NCBI GenBank assembly: GCA_039111475.1
Contig: JBCCIP010000031.1
Coordinates: 1-64,000, forward strand
DNA: 64,000 nucleotides
Source: JAUIET01 sp039111475
Lineage (GTDB): Bacteria > Pseudomonadota > Gammaproteobacteria > Pseudomonadales > JAUIET01
Reading direction: 5' to 3'
Positions 34,522 through 42,767 of this stretch are shown here, one piece after another. How positions within the stretch are numbered: position 1 is the first letter of the stretch; each line of letters opens with the position of its first letter. The translations under genes were made by a program, and so were the position numbers. The notes beneath the pieces were generated by a model, which saw nothing but the letters and a program-made list of their open reading frames with translations, did not search any database and was not told the origin of the DNA.

Positions 34522-35562
34522 ATGTTCGAGGTTTACGCAGCCACGCCTGAAGACATGGGGCCAGGAGAGATCGGCAAGCACGCTGCACGGGCAGAAGCGA
34601 TGGGGTTTGATGGCTTACAAGTACCGGACGCTGTGCATGATGGCCTGTTATTGTCGGCAATGGCGTTGTCTGCAACTGAACGCTTGCGTGTTTGCACTGG
34701 TGTATTGCTTGCGTTTCCTCGAAGCCCAATGACCACAGCGGTGGCGGCCTGGGACTTGCAAAAAATGTCAGATGGACGCTTTGAGTTGGGCCTGGGTACA
34801 CAAGTTAAAGCCAACATCATCAAACGATACAGCGCCCGGTGGGATTCGCCCGTGCCACAATTGCGTGAATATCTTCAGGCATTGCGTGCGATCTTCCACA
34901 GCTTTCAAACAGGCGAGCCTTTAAGTTTTGTAGGTGAACACTACCAGCTGACAAAATTGCAGCCATTTTTTAACCCAGGTCCGATTGATCATCCGGAGAT
35001 CCCTTTGATCGCAGGTGCAGTCGGCCCAGCAATGACCCGCATGGTGGGGCGCATTGCTGACGGCATGGTGACGCACCCAACCAATACGCCACCGCGTTAT
35101 ATACGTGAAGTTTGCCTGCCGCGCTTGCAATCGGGGTTTGATAAAGCCGCTCAGGAGGGCGATGCAGATCGGGCCAAGCGTTTCAAGCTCATTCTGGCGC
35201 CGCTGAATGCGACGGGTAAGAACGATGCAGTTGTTTCGTCCGAGTGGGAAAAGCTCCGGCAAATGTTAGGATTTCTGTATTCAACGCCAGCGTATTGGCC
35301 CAGTCTGGAATTGTTTGGCTGGCAGGAAAAAGGCGAGCAGCTGCTGGACATGACTCGTAAGGGTGAATGGCAGCGAATGCCAGAAATCGTAACAGACGAC
35401 ATGTTGACAGAATTTGTGCCGAGAGGTACATACAAAACGATTGCTGGCGAACTCATTGGCCGATACGCAGACCTTAGCGGCCGCATAACCTTCCCTATGC
35501 CCGATGATCCGCTGGACGATGTATTAGCGGCGGAGGCTATTGCAGAACTGCAAGCAGGGTAA
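34522..35562 (+). CDS. LLM-class (luciferase-like) oxidoreductase, MSMEG_2256-like
   Basis: A 346-residue TIM-barrel flavin- or F420-dependent oxidoreductase. ATG 34522 has GGAGA nine bases upstream; the longer frame from 34495 is unsupported. The segments VLLAFPRSPMTTAVAAWDLQ, GRFELGLGTQVKANI and WDSPVPQLREYLQALRAIF resemble the MSMEG_2256 subgroup, described in mycobacteria as F420-dependent. Gammaproteobacteria generally do not make F420, so FMN is the more likely cofactor here. No flavin reductase is adjacent. It diverges from the enoyl-CoA hydratase operon and is convergent with the S41 peptidase gene. Confidence 0.85.
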   Translation: MFEVYAATPEDMGPGEIGKHAARAEAMGFDGLQVPDAVHDGLLLSAMALSATERLRVCTGVLLAFPRSPMTTAVAAWDLQKMSDGRFELGLGTQVKANIIKRYSARWDSPVPQLREYLQALRAIFHSFQTGEPLSFVGEHYQLTKLQPFFNPGPIDHPEIPLIAGAVGPAMTRMVGRIADGMVTHPTNTPPRYIREVCLPRLQSGFDKAAQEGDADRAKRFKLILAPLNATGKNDAVVSSEWEKLRQMLGFLYSTPAYWPSLELFGWQEKGEQLLDMTRKGEWQRMPEIVTDDMLTEFVPRGTYKTIAGELIGRYADLSGRITFPMPDDPLDDVLAAEAIAELQAG

Positions 35563-35581
35563 ACCAGGCACTCTGGGTACC

Positions 35582-37141
35582 TTACATGAGACGGTTTTCA
35601 AGCCAAGCTGGCTTAGGTGTTTTCACGTTCATTGGGCCTTGCAATGTGGCATTGGCTCGCTCCGGCGAAGAACTATCGCTGACCACGCTGGCAGTTGGGC
35701 ATGAACCGCTGTTCCTATATTGTAACGCGGCGGCCAGTCTTGCCTCGGCCGCATCACCAAGTGCCGCATTAAAGTCATCACCGACGGCGCAACCGGGTAA
35801 GCTTACGCTGCCAGTCTCGGATGCATTCTGTGGCGAAAATCCGTCGGGATAATCGCCAAATCCTGCATCGTTTTCACCGCGGAACTGAATACTGAAGTAC
35901 GTAGTTGCGCAATTGTCAGTAGGGTAAAAACCGTAAGGTTTCCCGCAGGTAGTGCTACCAATTTGAATTACTTGAACACCAACACCCTCGAGGCTATTGA
36001 TGATGGACTCGCTAGCTGAGCAGGTTGAGCTACCTGTAAGCACGAATACCCTTGGTAAATTCAGACTGGGCAGAGGCGCATCCTCTGTAGACGTGTTGTA
36101 AAACGGTATCGGTTCAAGCGCGCTGCCGGTGACCGGGTCGGTATCAGGATTTTTGTCATTAAAACTCAGGCTTTCGAAAGCGCGCCCGTTGGTTGCTGCG
36201 TTACCTGCAATCATATACGCCAATTGACTCGCAATGAACAGAAAGCCACCACCGTTATAGCGTACATCCAAAACAAGATCGTTTATGTTCGCGGCTGCCA
36301 ATTGATTAACTGCAGCAATTAGCTGATTTTCGGCTGGGCGAATATGATCGTTAAAGGTAAGGTATCCGACGGGCCCTGTGCCAGTATTGATAACAGACAC
36401 ATTTTGTACTGGTGTGGTGGTGATTTCAGCAGACGTAAGCATCACCGAGCGCGTGGTGCTTGAGCCCAAATCTTGTACTTCAAAGGTGTGTGTTTCTCCG
36501 CTAGCGGCAGGAAACAAACCGCCGTTGAGTGTATCAGTGTCGTTGCTATTGACCAGATCAACCCCATCTACGCTCAGGATTCTGGCGCCGCGAGCCAGGC
36601 CGGCAGTTGCAGCCGGAGTGCCGGGTTCAACATAAGCGATGGCCGCTTCTCTGGGCGGTGTTGTTGAAAGCAACGCAAATTGAGCGCCGTAACCTGCGAC
36701 GACTCCAGACTCTGATGACTCTAACCATTCGGGCGTCGGGATTGAAAAGTGAAATTGATCGCGAGGATTGCCGCTTGCCGTAAGCGCCTCGGTCTTCATC
36801 AGCTCGAAATACTCTTCGGTAGAGAAGTTCTCGGGATTCTGATCGTCAATTTCGTCATACCAGAGGTATAGCTCATTACTCCAGGAACGTAGCCAGTTGT
36901 TCTCCGCAGTAGTGCTGCCGCTGCCATACGGATCATTTGTCTGGGTGTTTTGACCAGCCGGCACAGGGCTTGCGCATTGGTTAAAGAACGCTGAAGAGGC
37001 CTCAAACACACCCGCTTGGAATTGGCCGCCTGTAACGGGTGGCTGCGTTGTTCCGCCGCCGCCACCGCCACCGCCACATGAAGTCAAGGCTGCTACCAGG
37101 CTAAGGACGAATAACTGTCTACCTAAGATGGGTCGTATCAC
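35582..37141 (-). CDS. S41 family (C-terminal processing-type) peptidase, lipoprotein
   Basis: A 519-residue exported peptidase. Residues 1-22 end in the lipobox LTSC (Cys22), followed by a glycine run and a TTQPPVTGG linker, so it is lipid-anchored and periplasm-facing. A PDZ-like domain spans about 165-245 (YVEPGTPAATAGLARGARIL). The catalytic serine lies in VLTGSSTCSASESI, and a lysine follows in STTCGKPYGFY, as in S41 Ser-Lys peptidases; VLDVRYNGGG is another family landmark. Several cysteines may form disulfides. GTG start 37141 has GAGAG upstream. Monocistronic; target unknown. Confidence 0.88.
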   Translation of the reverse strand: MIRPILGRQLFVLSLVAALTSCGGGGGGGGTTQPPVTGGQFQAGVFEASSAFFNQCASPVPAGQNTQTNDPYGSGSTTAENNWLRSWSNELYLWYDEIDDQNPENFSTEEYFELMKTEALTASGNPRDQFHFSIPTPEWLESSESGVVAGYGAQFALLSTTPPREAAIAYVEPGTPAATAGLARGARILSVDGVDLVNSNDTDTLNGGLFPAASGETHTFEVQDLGSSTTRSVMLTSAEITTTPVQNVSVINTGTGPVGYLTFNDHIRPAENQLIAAVNQLAAANINDLVLDVRYNGGGFLFIASQLAYMIAGNAATNGRAFESLSFNDKNPDTDPVTGSALEPIPFYNTSTEDAPLPSLNLPRVFVLTGSSTCSASESIINSLEGVGVQVIQIGSTTCGKPYGFYPTDNCATTYFSIQFRGENDAGFGDYPDGFSPQNASETGSVSLPGCAVGDDFNAALGDAAEARLAAALQYRNSGSCPTASVVSDSSSPERANATLQGPMNVKTPKPAWLENRLM

Positions 37142-37399
37142 TGCGTACTCTCACGGAACTGAATAACAGGGCTCTCTCGACTGAATTGTTGACTACCATA
37201 GCCCTATGATTACATTGTAGCCAGCAATATGGAAGCTGTTAGCCCGCGTGTGGGTATCGGCCACTTATGTCAACCGCATCACATTCTGGGCCTGGTTTTT
37301 GTCGCTGCTGAACAGTCTGGTGCAGCTTCACTGAATAGTCGCTGAACAATTTGCAATCTGCGGGTATAATCGCGCATTTCCTGAACGGACAGACCATTA

Positions 37400-37894
37400 A
37401 TGAGCGGTACAGAAGAGCACTCCATACCCAATAAAAATTTTATGATTATGGGCGCAAATTTGCTCGCCAAAGCGTTCTTTGAAGCCAATCGCACAGACGC
37501 CAAACGCAGTTTCCTGGAACTGTGCGACAGTAAACGAGTGGGATTGTCACGCGTTGTGATGGACGACAAGTCGACGATCGATGTTTTTCTGTCAATGAAC
37601 TGCGATGAATACTGTGGAAAGATCAGCTTTTCACATTTCCGTGAGCAATTACGTTTGTTGCTAAAGCGCTTCGCTACGGCGTTGGAAAATGATGAGCCGC
37701 TTGAAGTATTAGCCGAACAAGGTGGGGTTACCTCAGTTTTCAAGATGCCTGTTCTGCATTCTTCTGAGAATCAAGTGAATGCACTTATTTTGGGTTGGGC
37801 CGCTACGGCTCCAGGGCAACTGGAGTTGCGTTTGTTGTATCTCGACCCCGAACAGTTTCGAGTTGATAACTCTGAGTCGGACTCGTTAACATAA
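37400..37894 (+). CDS. Hypothetical protein, 164 residues
   Basis: A small soluble protein I do not recognise. It has a helical first part (GANLLAKAFFEANRTDAKR), a central SFSHFREQLRLLLKRFATAL helix and a C-terminal strand-rich portion ending LRLLYLDPEQFRVDN. No signal peptide or metal motif is evident. Base composition and codon pattern look native, and it lies only 28 bases before frmA in the same direction, so it may be expressed with the formaldehyde genes. It diverges from the S41 peptidase gene across about 260 bases. PilZ-like or regulator folds were considered but lack their motifs. Confidence 0.7.
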   Translation: MSGTEEHSIPNKNFMIMGANLLAKAFFEANRTDAKRSFLELCDSKRVGLSRVVMDDKSTIDVFLSMNCDEYCGKISFSHFREQLRLLLKRFATALENDEPLEVLAEQGGVTSVFKMPVLHSSENQVNALILGWAATAPGQLELRLLYLDPEQFRVDNSESDSLT

Positions 37895-37922
37895 CCACAC
37901 TAATAATGAATAGGAGAACACC

Positions 37923-39032
37923 ATGAGAACCAAAGCCGCTGTTGCGTTTGAAGCCGGGAAACCGCTGGAGATTGTCGATGCTGAGCTTGATGGGCCGAAA
38001 GCTGGAGAGGTGCTGGTGGAGGTTAAAGCCACGGGTGTTTGCCACACAGATGCCTTCACACTGTCTGGTGATGACCCGGAAGGGATTTTTCCTGCGATTC
38101 TTGGCCACGAAGGGGCTGGCATCGTGCAGGAGGTTGGCACCGGTGTGACATCTCTTAAGCCAGGCGACCATGTTATTCCTCTGTATACGCCGGAGTGCCG
38201 TGAATGTGATTTCTGCTTGCATCCAAAAACCAACCTCTGTCAGGCGATTCGCAGCACACAAGGTGAAGGCGTAATGCCCGATGGTTCAAGCCGCTTCACA
38301 GTAGATGGCAAGCCGGTATTTCACTACATGGGCTGTTCGACATTTTCCAACTACACGGTTCTGCCTGAAATAGCGCTGGCGAAAGTTCGCAGCGATGCAC
38401 CGTTTGATAAGATTTGTTATATAGGCTGTGGTGTGACCACGGGTATTGGCGCCGTTGCTTTCACCATGAAAGTAGAACCAGGCAGTACGGTCGCCGTATT
38501 TGGTCTGGGTGGTATTGGTCTTAACGTCATTCAAGGCGCGCAAATGGTCGGAGCGCGGCGCATCATTGGTGTTGATATCAACCCTTCCAAAGTGGAATTG
38601 GCTAAGAAATTTGGCATGACAGATTTCGTCAATGCCAAAGATCATGATGACGTAGTGGCTGAACTGGTTGACATGACCGACGGCGGAGTCGATTACAGCT
38701 TTGAGTGCATTGGCAATGTGAATACCATGCGCCAGGCATTAGAGTGCTGCCATAAGGGCTGGGGTGAGAGTTGCATTATCGGTGTTGCCGGTGCCGGTCA
38801 GGAAATAGCGACCAGACCGTTTCAATTGGTGACTGGCAGATCATGGCGAGGCACAGCATTCGGCGGTGCACGTGGCCGAACCGACGTACCAAAGATTGTG
38901 GACTGGTATATGGAAGGCAAAATCAATATCGACGACCTGATCACACACACCATGCCATTAAGCGACATTAACTCTGCGTTTGATTTGATGCACTCCGGTG
39001 AGAGCATTCGATCAGTGGTGATGTACGACTGA
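37923..39032 (+). CDS. frmA: S-(hydroxymethyl)glutathione dehydrogenase / class III alcohol dehydrogenase
   Basis: A 369-residue zinc-dependent class III alcohol dehydrogenase. Catalytic-zinc ligands appear in ATGVCHTDAF and GHEGAGIV; the four structural-zinc cysteines are in PECRECDFCLHPKTNLCQAI; the NAD site is VFGLGGIGLNVIQGA followed by VDINPSK. It oxidises S-hydroxymethylglutathione (formaldehyde plus glutathione) to S-formylglutathione and can also reduce S-nitrosoglutathione. AGGAG precedes ATG 37923. The stop overlaps the start of fghA by one base. No FrmR-type repressor gene is adjacent. In this block formaldehyde may come from oxidative demethylation, though this pair is common everywhere. 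Confidence 0.96.
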   Translation: MRTKAAVAFEAGKPLEIVDAELDGPKAGEVLVEVKATGVCHTDAFTLSGDDPEGIFPAILGHEGAGIVQEVGTGVTSLKPGDHVIPLYTPECRECDFCLHPKTNLCQAIRSTQGEGVMPDGSSRFTVDGKPVFHYMGCSTFSNYTVLPEIALAKVRSDAPFDKICYIGCGVTTGIGAVAFTMKVEPGSTVAVFGLGGIGLNVIQGAQMVGARRIIGVDINPSKVELAKKFGMTDFVNAKDHDDVVAELVDMTDGGVDYSFECIGNVNTMRQALECCHKGWGESCIIGVAGAGQEIATRPFQLVTGRSWRGTAFGGARGRTDVPKIVDWYMEGKINIDDLITHTMPLSDINSAFDLMHSGESIRSVVMYD

Positions 39033-39892
39033 TGGAACAGATTTCAACGAACAAAATATTTGATGGCGAACAACGTCGCTATCAACACTACTCAGAGGTG
39101 TTGAATTGCGATATGCAATTCGCAGTTTACCTGCCGCCGCAATTCAAAAATGCAAGTGTTCCAGTGCTTTATTGGCTGTCAGGCCTTACCTGCACCGACG
39201 AGAATTTTGTGCAGAAGGCTGGCGCACAGCAATTTGCGGCGCGTTATGGCATAGCCATCGTTTGCCCGGATACGAGTCCGCGCGGAGAAGGGGTTGTGGA
39301 TGATGAGGATGCGGCCTATGACTTCGGTCTTGGTGCGGGTTTCTATGTAAATGCCACACAGGCGCCTTGGAAAGAGCATTATCAAATGTATGATTATGTT
39401 CGCGAGGAATTGCCGGCATTGCTGTCAGAAGACATGGGTCTGGACCATAGCCGCTGCGCAATTTCTGGTCATTCTATGGGCGGGCATGGCGCATTAACTG
39501 TTGCGCTCAAAAACCCCGGGCAATATCGATCAGTGTCTGCCTTCTCACCCATTTGCTCGCCCATCAATTGCCCTTGGGGTGAAAAAGCGCTTGGTAACTA
39601 CATCGGCAGTGACAGAGACGATTGGAAAGACTATGACGCCGTGGCGTTAGTGTCCAGGGCTAAAGCTGAGGATCGCTTACCCATATTGGTGGATCAAGGT
39701 GATGCTGACAATTTCTTGGATGAACAGTTGAACACGTCGATGCTAGTCGCTGCTTCACAGCAAAATGACTACCCAATGCGCATTCGACTGCAACCTGGTT
39801 ATGACCACAGTTATTTTTTTATCGCCAGCTTTATTGAACAGCACATGCAGTTTCACGCGCAACATTTAGATGTTGCTAACGTGGAGTTGTGA
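39032..39892 (+). CDS. fghA: S-formylglutathione hydrolase
   Basis: A 286-residue esterase-D-type serine hydrolase. The nucleophile elbow is ISGHSMGGHGALTVAL near residue 150, SPICSPINCPWGEKA is a family signature, and the remaining triad members lie in DQGDADNFL and PGYDHSYFFI. LSGLTCTDENFVQKAG near residue 49 is the classical N-terminal motif. It completes formaldehyde detoxification by releasing formate and glutathione. ATG 39032 shares one base with the frmA stop, so the genes are translationally coupled. Cytoplasmic. Confidence 0.95.
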   Translation: MEQISTNKIFDGEQRRYQHYSEVLNCDMQFAVYLPPQFKNASVPVLYWLSGLTCTDENFVQKAGAQQFAARYGIAIVCPDTSPRGEGVVDDEDAAYDFGLGAGFYVNATQAPWKEHYQMYDYVREELPALLSEDMGLDHSRCAISGHSMGGHGALTVALKNPGQYRSVSAFSPICSPINCPWGEKALGNYIGSDRDDWKDYDAVALVSRAKAEDRLPILVDQGDADNFLDEQLNTSMLVAASQQNDYPMRIRLQPGYDHSYFFIASFIEQHMQFHAQHLDVANVEL

Positions 39893-39916
39893 TCCAGCAA
39901 TCGTTGAAATGAATTT

Positions 39917-40330
39917 CTAGATCGCCGCGCGAAGTACCATAAACCAGAGTGCAATTGCCGAAATCGAATACACGCTAAAGCGAACCATTACTTTGTTGAA
40001 AGTACATTGCACTATGCTATGAATGGCGCGGAACACAAAAAACACATAGGCGGCGTATAAATAACCTGTATCAACTTGCTGGGTTACGTATAAATACAAA
40101 CAAATCGCGTAGAACAACACAGGCAGTTCGAAGAGATTTTTCAGGTTGTTCGCAGGGTTGTTAACATGCTCAGGGATTATCTTAACCAGTTTATCTGGCG
40201 TGCTCAGCTCCTGGGCATCAATGTTTTCGCTGGTTAGATAGGCAAGGCGTTTGACATACATGTATACCCAGACCAGAAACGTTAATAACAACATACCGAG
40301 AAACGGGGTAAATATGGCTGTTTGTTGCAC
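39917..40330 (-). CDS. MAPEG family membrane protein
   Basis: A 137-residue protein with four predicted membrane spans (LGMLLLTFLVWVYMYVKRLA, PVLFYAICLYLYV, YLYAAYVFFVFRAIHSIV, FSVYSISAIALWFMVL). NNPANNLKNLFELPVLFY is the MAPEG signature. MAPEG proteins include glutathione-dependent membrane enzymes and leukotriene synthase relatives; the bacterial small members are mostly uncharacterised. The start is GTG 40330. It is convergent with fghA and diverges from the barrel protein gene at 40391. The glutathione link with frmA/fghA is suggestive but may be chance. Confidence 0.85.
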   Translation of the reverse strand: MQQTAIFTPFLGMLLLTFLVWVYMYVKRLAYLTSENIDAQELSTPDKLVKIIPEHVNNPANNLKNLFELPVLFYAICLYLYVTQQVDTGYLYAAYVFFVFRAIHSIVQCTFNKVMVRFSVYSISAIALWFMVLRAAI

Positions 40331-40390
40331 GATGTTGGTGGCTCCTCGGCTTATTATTTGTTGTGCATATTACCATTCTGGTGACTTTCT

Positions 40391-41635
40391 GTGAATGCAA
40401 AGACCTTGAAAGGCTCCTATTGCCTTGCCATTGGTCTGTTTTCGTCCAGTTCTCTGCTGGCCAATGAATGGACGGGTGAGGCCGGTATTGAGTCGCGGTA
40501 CTTTCTGCAATCACCGCAATTCGCAGAGCAGTTTGATGGTTTCAGTGCTTCAGGCTATGTGTTGCCGGAGTATTACACCGATTGGAATAAACGCAGAGAT
40601 TCGCTGATCTTCGAACCATTCCTGCGAGTTGATCAGCGTGATCCTGAACGCACCCATGTAGACATACGTGAGCTCGTTTGGCGACACGCGACGGATGATT
40701 GGGAGTTGAAGTTAGGCCTAAGTACCGTTTTCTGGGGGGTCACCGAGTCGCAACACCTGGTCGATGTAATCAACCAAACCGATGCCGTAGAAAACCTGGA
40801 TGGTGAGGACAAGCTGGGTCAACCAATGGCAATGCTTCGATTGATTCGCGACTGGGGTACTTTGGACGCCTACTTATTGCCAGGTTTTCGCGAGCGCACT
40901 TTCCCAGGTCCCAAAGGTCGTCTGTCAGGCATACCTATCACCGCAGACGATTCGATTTACGAATCTTCTGCCGAGCAGCGGCACACAGATCTTGCGTTAC
41001 GCTGGTCGCAGGTGTTCGGTGATTGGGATGTGGGCTTATCCTATTTTAGAGGGACCAGTCGTGAGCCTCGCTTGCTTATTTCGGCTTCACCGAACGACAA
41101 CGCAGCCATTGATACGCCAATCCGATTTCGGCCGTTGTATGAGCAAATTCATCAGATAGGCATTGATGTTCAAGCAACGCTGGGAGCCTGGCTGTGGAAA
41201 TTTGAAGGTATACACAGGTCGGGCCAGGGCAGTGATTTTTTTGCCAGCACGTTTGGATTTGAATATTCGTTTTACTCGGTATTCGGTAGTGATGCCGACA
41301 TAGGAGTGTTGGTAGAGTATTTATACGATGATCGCGAAGCTGATGCGGCGACAACACTGACGCAGCCAATCAGTTTTGTCGGGCCGGACAATGATGTGTT
41401 TCTGGCCGGACGATTTGCGTTCAATGACATACAGAGCTCAGAACTACTGGCTGGTTGCTCCCTAGACATGGATAGCTCTGCAAACTTTTGTATTGTGGAA
41501 GGCAGTCGTCGGCTGAGCGACAATTGGGTGATCAGCATTGAGGCCCGGCTATTTTCATCGATTGATGACAATCATTCATTTGCAACGGTGCGTGATGACG
41601 GAGTTCTACAACTCGATTTGACCTACCACTTCTGA
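40391..41635 (+). CDS. Predicted outer-membrane beta-barrel protein
   Basis: A 414-residue exported protein. The signal peptide is GSYCLAIGLFSSSSLLANE, cleaved after about residue 25. The mature part alternates hydrophobic residues in short strands (LRLIRDWGTLDAYLLPGF, WSQVFGDWDVGLSYFRG, FGFEYSFYSVFGSDADIG) and ends QLDLTYHF, with the C-terminal phenylalanine expected for Bam-assembled barrels. Two cysteines near the end (GCSLDMDSSANFCIV) may pair across a loop. GTG 40391 is the only start that preserves the signal peptide. It may be a substrate channel for the nearby catabolic genes; unproven. Confidence 0.8.
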   Translation: MNAKTLKGSYCLAIGLFSSSSLLANEWTGEAGIESRYFLQSPQFAEQFDGFSASGYVLPEYYTDWNKRRDSLIFEPFLRVDQRDPERTHVDIRELVWRHATDDWELKLGLSTVFWGVTESQHLVDVINQTDAVENLDGEDKLGQPMAMLRLIRDWGTLDAYLLPGFRERTFPGPKGRLSGIPITADDSIYESSAEQRHTDLALRWSQVFGDWDVGLSYFRGTSREPRLLISASPNDNAAIDTPIRFRPLYEQIHQIGIDVQATLGAWLWKFEGIHRSGQGSDFFASTFGFEYSFYSVFGSDADIGVLVEYLYDDREADAATTLTQPISFVGPDNDVFLAGRFAFNDIQSSELLAGCSLDMDSSANFCIVEGSRRLSDNWVISIEARLFSSIDDNHSFATVRDDGVLQLDLTYHF

Positions 41636-41638
41636 TAT

Positions 41639-42763
41639 TTACGCGCCGTCAAACCAGTCTTTGAAACCTAGCCCGGCATGAGGTCCGATGTGCATTTGTT
41701 CGAGCACACCGCAACCTAGCTTATCACCGCATCGCGCAAGAACAACTTGCTGAATGTGAATGTTCTCCAGCGCCAGGGGATCAACCTCGTCAATGTTCCA
41801 GCTTTCTCCACCTATGGCGAGTTCGCCTTTGTATTGCCCGTGACCCCATTCAGGGTGCTGATAACCAATGCCCTTCATTCGATACACAAGCAATGGTTCC
41901 AGAGTGATCTCCAAGCTCTCACCAGACCGATCCAGCATTGTTAGCGAAGCCTGTTTTGCTTGCCGGGTCCCTGGATGGTTAGTGATATTGTAGTTAACTA
42001 TGCCTTGCCAGACTTTGCCGTTTGGGTCTACCACGCCGGGCACATCGTCTGTGTTCGAATAGGCTGGCAATATTGCCTGGTCGGTGTGCCATTGATAGCC
42101 ATTCGCATCTTCAAACCAACCGGCCAGCGTGCATTCACTCTCCCAATGCAAGGGTGCCCACATAAAATGTACAGCTTGAAATTCGTCTAAAGGCGCGCCA
42201 CCGGTGTACGCATCACCAACCGGACGAATTCCCCAGGAACGATCCTTAAGACCGTAGGTAGTGCGCTGGTCTACTTTAAGTTCCTTGCCTTCGTACTTGA
42301 TCGTACCGTGCCAAAAACCGAACTGGTCCAGCCGTGTGGCTTGCATAACCACGTGCCTGGCGTTGCGCAAATTTTGTTGGCCTTCTTCAATGCAGGAAGT
42401 GCGCGGGGTAAATCGTAAGTCGCATTCGATGCCGGTTTCGTTAGGTCCAATGATCAAATGGTGCTGCCCCATCGGCTCAACGATTAGAAGTTCAAATGGG
42501 CCAATTTGCAGGCAGCTGGGTTCATCTGGTGCGCGCCTTGAACCGTGAAACGCGTACTGTTTGCCGTCGATTACCAAGCTAAATCCGCAGTCAAGAATTC
42601 CGAGGTTCGCGTAGCGGCAAAGGCCAACGCCAAAGTAAAACTCGCCATCGTTCGCGTGACCATTATACCAATAGCGGTCATACACAAATCGATCGGAAGA
42701 CGCGGTTTGCGCTATGGGCTCCGAGATCTGGTGAATCGGATAGTCATCCAGTTTCGATAGCAT
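41639..42763 (-). CDS. Conserved protein of unknown function, lipocalin-like two-part family (paralogue B)
   Basis: A 374-residue soluble protein, paralogous to 12270-13388: YDRYWYNGH near residue 30, RYANLGILDCGF, GPNETGIECDLRF near residue 108, and KDRSWGIRPVGDAYTGG near residue 174. Overall identity appears modest, so the duplication is ancient or the genes were acquired separately. It has no signal peptide although its co-transcribed neighbour is an exported acylase. Translation starts at ATG 42763; its GAGGAG ribosome site lies inside the last codons of the upstream acylase gene. No function assigned; a DUF7064/DUF7065-type fold is my impression. Confidence 0.72.
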   Translation of the reverse strand: MLSKLDDYPIHQISEPIAQTASSDRFVYDRYWYNGHANDGEFYFGVGLCRYANLGILDCGFSLVIDGKQYAFHGSRRAPDEPSCLQIGPFELLIVEPMGQHHLIIGPNETGIECDLRFTPRTSCIEEGQQNLRNARHVVMQATRLDQFGFWHGTIKYEGKELKVDQRTTYGLKDRSWGIRPVGDAYTGGAPLDEFQAVHFMWAPLHWESECTLAGWFEDANGYQWHTDQAILPAYSNTDDVPGVVDPNGKVWQGIVNYNITNHPGTRQAKQASLTMLDRSGESLEITLEPLLVYRMKGIGYQHPEWGHGQYKGELAIGGESWNIDEVDPLALENIHIQQVVLARCGDKLGCGVLEQMHIGPHAGLGFKDWFDGA

Positions 42764-42767
42764 AGCG

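Noticed and set aside
37868..37890. GAGTCGGACTC palindrome upstream of frmA as an operator
   Set aside because: It is inside the end of the 164-residue coding region, very short, and lacks any known repressor consensus.
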